Below, piece by piece: positions 59,089 through 64,000 of a stretch of DNA of 64,000 nt. The notes under the pieces were generated by a model. That model was not told where the DNA came from, did no database searches, and saw nothing but the letters and a program-made list of their open reading frames with translations. Made by a program: the position numbers and the translations under genes. Source of the DNA: Parasponia andersonii. Taxonomy: Eukaryota > Streptophyta > Magnoliopsida > Rosales > Cannabaceae. Position 1 is the stretch's first letter; every line of letters begins with the position of its first letter. The stretch is taken from positions 276,298 to 340,297 of the forward strand of contig JXTB01000210.1 in NCBI GenBank assembly GCA_002914805.1, written 5' to 3'.

Positions 59089-60067
59089 CAAAAAAAAAAA
59101 AAAAAAAAGAAGAAATAACAGCTTAGCTTTCACTGAGGTATTTCATTAAACAACTGGTGGGCAACTGCATTTTTGGGTTTCCAATCCTTTATTCTACAGC
59201 AGCAACCACCCAAAAAATGCTTTTATCTTGTTCTCATGCAGCTCGGATACATATGTATATATATATAACAAGAGAGAGGATGAAAGAAGCCTCCGTATTT
59301 TCGTCAAATCAGGGAGCCAAGGACTGGAGAGGAATCAACGCTGGATACATAGCCTCCGTAAATATTGTCCAGCTGCAAAGGTGGTGTCGTCGTTATCAGT
59401 CTGGAATAGGTAGGTAGTAGTGGAGTTCGTGAATATCTGTAACGTACACTAGTTCTCTAGCTCCTTTCCGCTTGAGACAAAAAAGTAATATGGCGCTCCT
59501 AGAACTTTGTAGCCATACAAGTTGAAAGATCTGTTTTATGCATGGATATTTACAGAAGCAGCAGCAATTTCTCTTGCCATTTTTTCTCGTATCGAACTTA
59601 ATATGACATAATAACACAAATTACCGGCTGTAGTTTGAGAGATGGTTCTTTGAGAAGAGAACTGTGGACAACATAATGTTGGTGGTATGAACATTATATA
59701 TGGAAAAATTCTACAATGAGGTCTAAGAATTTTCCTCGGTACTGAGCTATTGTTTTAGGGCCCAGTTTTATAGGATAAAAATAAAGGACAATTATAATTA
59801 TCGTATACTTCACTTTACCTGGATTTTTTTCCTTTTTTTTTATTTTTAAAAGAAGAAAACTCAAACTTAAAATAATCAAATAAAAATAAAACAAAAAGCC
59901 AAAAACCAATAAAATTAATAAACCCATTTTTTTAATCTAACACCCTTTGACTTCTCTCTTCTTCTCGTCTCTCTCTCTAACCGCATCATTTTCCAGTTTT
60001 CTCTCTTTGCTCACATAGCATAAAGCCCCATCGTCCACCTCTATTAGCGGCCCATTAAATGTCTACC
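59089..60067. other. Intergenic DNA with unassigned GC-richer segment
   Basis: A-run 59089-59108. 59280-59420 has more balanced composition and open frames on both strands, but no family could be recognised. 59940-60010 is pyrimidine-rich, leader-like. No gene is called. Confidence 0.45.
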
Positions 60068-60196
60068 ATGGCGACGAACAACTCCTACGCGTCGGCCAGA
60101 CCTCGAAGCCCTAATCACCAAAATCACCACTTGCAGGGGAAATACCCTAAAGCTGGAATTGGGATTTTTTTTCTTTTTTGGATAATCTGGAATTGA
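60068..60196 (+). pseudogene. Possible first-exon fragment (42 codons)
   Basis: An ATG in a good plant context (accATGG) opens MATNNSYASARPRSPNHQNH and continues HLQGKYPKAGIG before running into a T-rich stretch and TGA. It is preceded by a pyrimidine-rich leader (tctctcttcttctcgtctc). The composition up to about 60155 looks like a real plant N-terminus, but no GT donor or second exon was found. It could be a gene fragment, a truncated gene or chance. Function unknown. Confidence 0.35.
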
Positions 60197-62019
60197 ATAC
60201 CTAGAATAATTCTAGGTTTTTAAGAATGTGTACTAATATTTTGATATATGATATGGAGTTTCCAATTTTCACCCCTATTAAAGAAATACATTAAAAATAT
60301 GGTTTTTACGGGGGGCCCCCGAAATGACCATTAAAATTGGAAAAAAAATGACAGACCAAATATGAGAAGAAATTGGAGTGCATTCTTAAAAACCCATTCT
60401 TAAGAATTCATTGTGATCATCCTCAACCTCACTCTTCCTTCTTCCTATCCCACCACCACTGCCAAGTGCCACCCTTGGTACTCATCTTTTTTCTCTGCCT
60501 TCTTATGCGAAGACGATGGTGGAGGTTTCGACTTGAGAAGGGAGCGGTCATCCTTTTGAGAAGAGCAATCCACCAACTCAAATCTTTGAGCTCGGGCTCC
60601 ATTTACTTTTGGGAGGAGAAAATTGTAATGAATTTAGTTTTGTAATTTTGTTTTCCTTTTTATTTCTTTTCTATCAAAAAGAGAGTTTTATTGGCAATGT
60701 GATTCTTCAAACTTGCTTTTATTATTCTTGATCTTGTATGTTTAGACTATAGCTGTTAAGAAGGCTGGGCTGCTTCATGATTAGTACAATGGCACAACAT
60801 ATTAAATTATTAAATCATAGGAGGTGTTAAGCGCGTGTCAGACCAATGAATTAAGCATAATGAGTTAGGCACGATATGGCATGGCATGGCTCATAATTAT
60901 GGCATAGTAAAGCACGACGTGACATACTAATATGATAGGTACAATACCTTACCATGTTAAATATATATTATTATTATTTTATTTTTCTTATATTTATCTA
61001 TGTGCTAATTAGAATTATCTTTCAAAAGTTGTTAGGTAATGGGATATTGAGATAGTTGGATACTAGTCTAGTTGGGATATTTCTACTCTCTCCTCGATGC
61101 TTCTTCACTTTGAAAGATTTTCATTGAAAAGAAAAAAAGAGAATTTTTAAATAATTATGAATTTACAATTAAGTAAATGTAATATAAACCTAGTTAAGAT
61201 GTACTTGATCTATTTTTGAAATAGTTGTTTATAAATTTAATATCCAAGAACGTAGTTATGAGATATTTAATATATAAATAATTATTATTATTTCAAATAT
61301 TCTCAAATTTATTTCTTTTTTGGTATAGAAAATTTTACATTAAATTTATCTTTCATTTTTTATATAAATTCAAAAAAATTGGCACATTCAGGCATATAGA
61401 TTAGCACGATACGACACAAGACGTTAGACTTAGGCCAATAGGCCATGCCGGACCAATAATTTTATATTATGGGCTGATACAATATGACTAAATAGTGGAT
61501 CGTGCTAAGTATAGTACGAAAGTACATTTATATCTAATTTAAATGGGTGATGTTGTGCCTCTAATCTAGAGGAAAATATCTGAATTAGAGGGAAAAAAAT
61601 GTGAAGAAAAAAAAATAAAATACAACAAGAAGAAAAGGGTAAGTCATCTAATGTGTGGAACCTTATTTTCAATTAATCTCACTTAATTTCCACTTGAGAA
61701 TTTGTGACCTCGTGATGAGCCAAAAAGCTTATACCCTAGGTTCGAACTTAGAAGTTTCCTTAAATATTCACCTCTTAAAATATTATCATCAACTAATATA
61801 ATCAGACATGATGGATAAGTCTCCTTAATAATATTACATTACGTCGTTATAAAATGTGTCACTCTCTATTTAATAAACTACAGTATTACCCTCGCATCAA
61901 AAATAGAAAGGTTGTGAAACGGTTGAAGAGACGTAAATAACAAAATGGGAAGGAATTAAAGTCCATACATGACCATTCCCACCAAAACGGCCCCACACCA
62001 AGTCCTTTCAATCACGCCA
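60197..62019. other. Intergenic DNA, possible degenerate repeat
   Basis: About 60830-60950 and 61380-61530 have GC-richer phrases of the type ggcacgatatggcatggc and ggccatgccggacc that resemble degenerate plant repeat ends in opposite orientation, but no boundaries could be set. A ggggggccccc palindrome lies near 60310. The 90-codon ORF at 60373-60645 resembles nothing. Confidence 0.4.
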
Positions 62020-62360
62020 CCCATGTGTGCGCGCGGTGAAAGCGAGCGCGCTAGCACACGTCTCCACGCGCTGCTCCAAACGCGTGGCGCGGATGTGTGC
62101 TTCTCATCGGCCGCCGGGGCCCGAGTCGTTGAACGGTCGACACGTGGCGGTCATGCCATGGCTGATTAAATGTCTTGGTGGTAGCTTTGGTGGAAACGGT
62201 TACAATTGGGTGGATTGAAAAGCAAGTGTTGAATCTGAATGTCGATAAATATTCCGCCACGTCACCGGATACTGTTATTGTGGGGCCCGCGTGGCGATGA
62301 TGATGAATGCTGCACGCAAAAGCCCCGCAAAAGGAAACATGTCCACCTCCTGCCAAGCCA
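62020..62360. promoter_or_regulatory. G-box-rich GC island, promoter-like
   Basis: A local GC-rich stretch with several ACGT-core elements (cacacgtctcc, gacacgtggcgg, gccacgtcacc, gcgtggcg). Such G-box/ABRE-like sites bind bZIP and bHLH factors in plant promoters. No transcription unit in the window clearly starts here, and ORFs inside it (61969-62218 plus, 62051-62440 minus) are composition artefacts. The regulatory role is inference. Confidence 0.35.
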
Positions 62361-63783
62361 CAATGCCCGCCAATCCTTTTTGAACGTTTAAAGGAATAAG
62401 ACAAAGCCATGTCATACCACATATTTAATGCTCTTACCAAAATGACCTTATTCTAGCATTTAAATGTTCATTGCTCTTTATTATTTTTCAATTCTTTTCT
62501 CTTTTATTTTTTGCTATAGAAAATTTAATTATATATCTTTCTTACGAAATTTTGCAACCCCTCACTATTTGAACAGAAAAAATGTTACAGGTAATGACAA
62601 ATTTACACATTGTTACGCATTGTTATTCGAGTGTAAACATGTACTCCAAAAATTTGACAACGTAGTAAGTTTCATCTTAATAGTGTAATTTGTTGAGTAA
62701 TTATTTTGTGCTAGTATCAAACATGTCATGGCTTTATAATTTAGGTTTCATTTGAACAATATTTCACATTTATCTGTTAAGTTTTTATCCTATTCTAGTG
62801 CTAAGTGCCTTTATTTCGTTGCTTTATTAATCTACTAGCTCGCATTAACATGAATGAACAAAATTCTCTTCTCTTACAACCACATATCGTAAAGATATAC
62901 AATGACCGTACAAAATTTTCCCTATCTTTAGTGGGAAATAATCAATGATCCCATGCCCATTATCCGACATGTGGAGTATTTGATTTTCTGCTTAATTATA
63001 AATTAGCAGTGTAAGCCTGCTAAAAAATTTAAACAGGGTGGGGTAGGAAGAAAAACCTGATGAGGGTAAAATTGGAAAGGAGAGAAGTTTCCGCGAGCTG
63101 TCTTTCGGCAAATGATACCAAATTGCTCCACGTGTCCACCCTCAGACTTCCGGTTAATGGTTGTGGCTGTGAGATGTCTCTCCTGGAGTTGGTAGAGCCA
63201 GATATTTTCTAACACCATACCACACATATATTGTTAAATATTATTTCCTTGTCCTACTTTTTATTTTATTTTTTTGTTGATAATAACTCGTTTGTCCTAC
63301 TCGTTCGTTTAAAATATCCCAAATGATTCGCCTAATTTTACTCGTTACCCATATTTTTCATAGTTTTATAATTCAAGAACACGAAAATATCACAATTTGC
63401 TTTTGCCCCACGTACTATAGTACTCAGTCTGAAGACAGACTATCAACAAATCCATACCTTTGATAAATAAAAATGGACTTGCTATGTTAACTCGGAAGTC
63501 AAACATATAGTCAAGAGAAATAATTCATAACAAGATGTACATATATATATATATATATATGATTGTCAATGTATTTTTTTTATTATATGTATAGACTTTT
63601 TTAGCCACCAAATTATTATTAATGTGTATTATTAATGTTATTTTAATTTGTCAAAATAATCCTTTGAAAAAATAATTATCATATATATATATATATATAT
63701 TCTTTTGTGATTTCTTACTTTCCATTTTTACATGTAGATTTATTTTCGTTTCTTTTTCTTTTTGAGGGGAAACAAGTTGTACT
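62361..63783. other. Intergenic DNA, no gene seen
   Basis: AT-rich with (AT)n near 63541-63560 and 63682-63700. A G-box-like ccacgtgtcc occurs near 63130. The minus-strand 74-codon ORF at 63003-63227 is unrecognised. Confidence 0.5.
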
Positions 63784-64000
63784 TTATTCCATAGACAAAT
63801 CATTTAGTCCAACCTTTGAGATACAGCTTTGTATCTCATTAAACCACTGACAAGTAGTAGAAAGCTGAAAAGATGAACTAGCTAAAAGAGTATGAGTCAC
63901 AATATTTTCCGAGCGTAGGAAATAATTGCCGCAAGCATACAATATCTTAGTTTGTTATTATTGAAGTACTATACAATTATCATAAAAATTTTCTTAATAT
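63784..64000 (-). pseudogene. C-terminal RNase H fragment of a LINE-like element, runs off the window
   Basis: The minus strand reads NYFLRSENIVTHTLLASSSF, then CQWFNEIQSCISKVGLNDLS and a stop at 63784-63786. The pattern (N..AH.LA, W..EIP.CI..V..NDL) is the end of the plant RVT_3 RNase H domain of LINE polyproteins. The rest lies beyond 64000. The GAGGGGAAACAAG-like run after the stop would be the 3' UTR. Confidence 0.6.

Noticed and set aside
60770..61540. hAT-like or other DNA transposon with ggcacgat..ggccatgcc ends
   Set aside because: The phrases resemble degenerate inverted ends, but no terminal repeat or 8-bp duplication could be aligned by eye, so only a general repeat note is given.
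62051..62440. 129-codon minus-strand ORF in the GC island
   Set aside because: Longest ORF of the region but His/Arg/Thr-rich and unrecognisable; GC-rich DNA lacks stops by composition, and a plus-strand ORF overlaps it.
1..64000. CRISPR arrays, phage defence or bacterial gene clusters
   Set aside because: The window is plainly plant nuclear DNA; tandem repeats present (10581, 23594, 24644, 26487, 26558, 47801) lack regular unique spacers.
1..64000. Endogenous plant pararetrovirus or other integrated viral sequence
   Set aside because: All RT-bearing segments show gypsy, copia or LINE domain order; no movement-protein or coat-protein signature was noticed.

Overview
This window is AT-rich nuclear DNA from a flowering plant, most likely a eudicot. 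The evidence is spliced genes with GT..AG introns, plant transposon families of every major class, and two recognisable plant gene families. It is gene-poor: three intact host genes (one spanning an assembly gap) sit among repeats. I see no operons, CRISPR arrays, tRNA or rRNA genes, and no phage- or bacterial-type system.

Layout. 297-5040 is a complete PIF/Harbinger DNA transposon with TTA target-site duplications. Its Myb/SANT-like ORF1 is intact, but its transposase is dead. 5044-12291 is intergenic DNA holding an LTR-like block, a Tourist-like MITE, a decayed Ty3/gypsy pol fragment and a 55-bp tandem repeat. 12292-18150 (+) is a seven-exon kelch-repeat gene of the Arabidopsis At3g27220 type; its third exon is mostly hidden by 160 Ns, and intron 5 carries a 439-bp solo LTR. 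21685-23123 (+) and 49109-50547 (-) are two almost identical pectin methylesterase genes (pollen PPME1/Ole e 11-like class without a PMEI prodomain). They lie in inverted, convergent orientation about 26 kb apart.

Between the two pectinesterases lies a nest of retroelements. A minus-strand Ty1/copia element (5' LTR 43814-44052, PBS, gag, protease, integrase, RT and RNase H down to about 25770) is split by three insertions of one long-LTR family. These are a 2.56-kb solo LTR (27442-29999, TSD CGCAA), a 2.60-kb solo LTR (31489-34090) and a complete 8.8-kb element (34865-43666, TSD AGATC). The complete element has 2.3-2.65 kb LTRs, a PBS, a polypurine tract and a 3.8-kb interior with no gag or pol, so it looks like a LARD. 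A fifth, older LTR of the same family lies at 46131-48774. The copia element itself abuts an older plus-strand copia RNase H fragment.

50816-64000 holds simple repeats, a 5'-truncated L1-type LINE on the minus strand (about 53930-59088), a possible short 5' gene fragment at 60068, a G-box-rich stretch near 62000-62350 and the tail of another LINE-like RNase H at the right edge.

The host genes do not form a pathway. The kelch protein is probably a membrane-anchored type II protein and the pectinesterases are secreted wall enzymes. Nothing here is convincingly a new biological system. The most unusual items are the near-identical inverted pectinesterase pair, the coding-free long-LTR family that repeatedly hit one copia element, the Harbinger with intact ORF1 but two lost catalytic residues, and a 55-bp near-perfect palindrome inside a copia integrase remnant.
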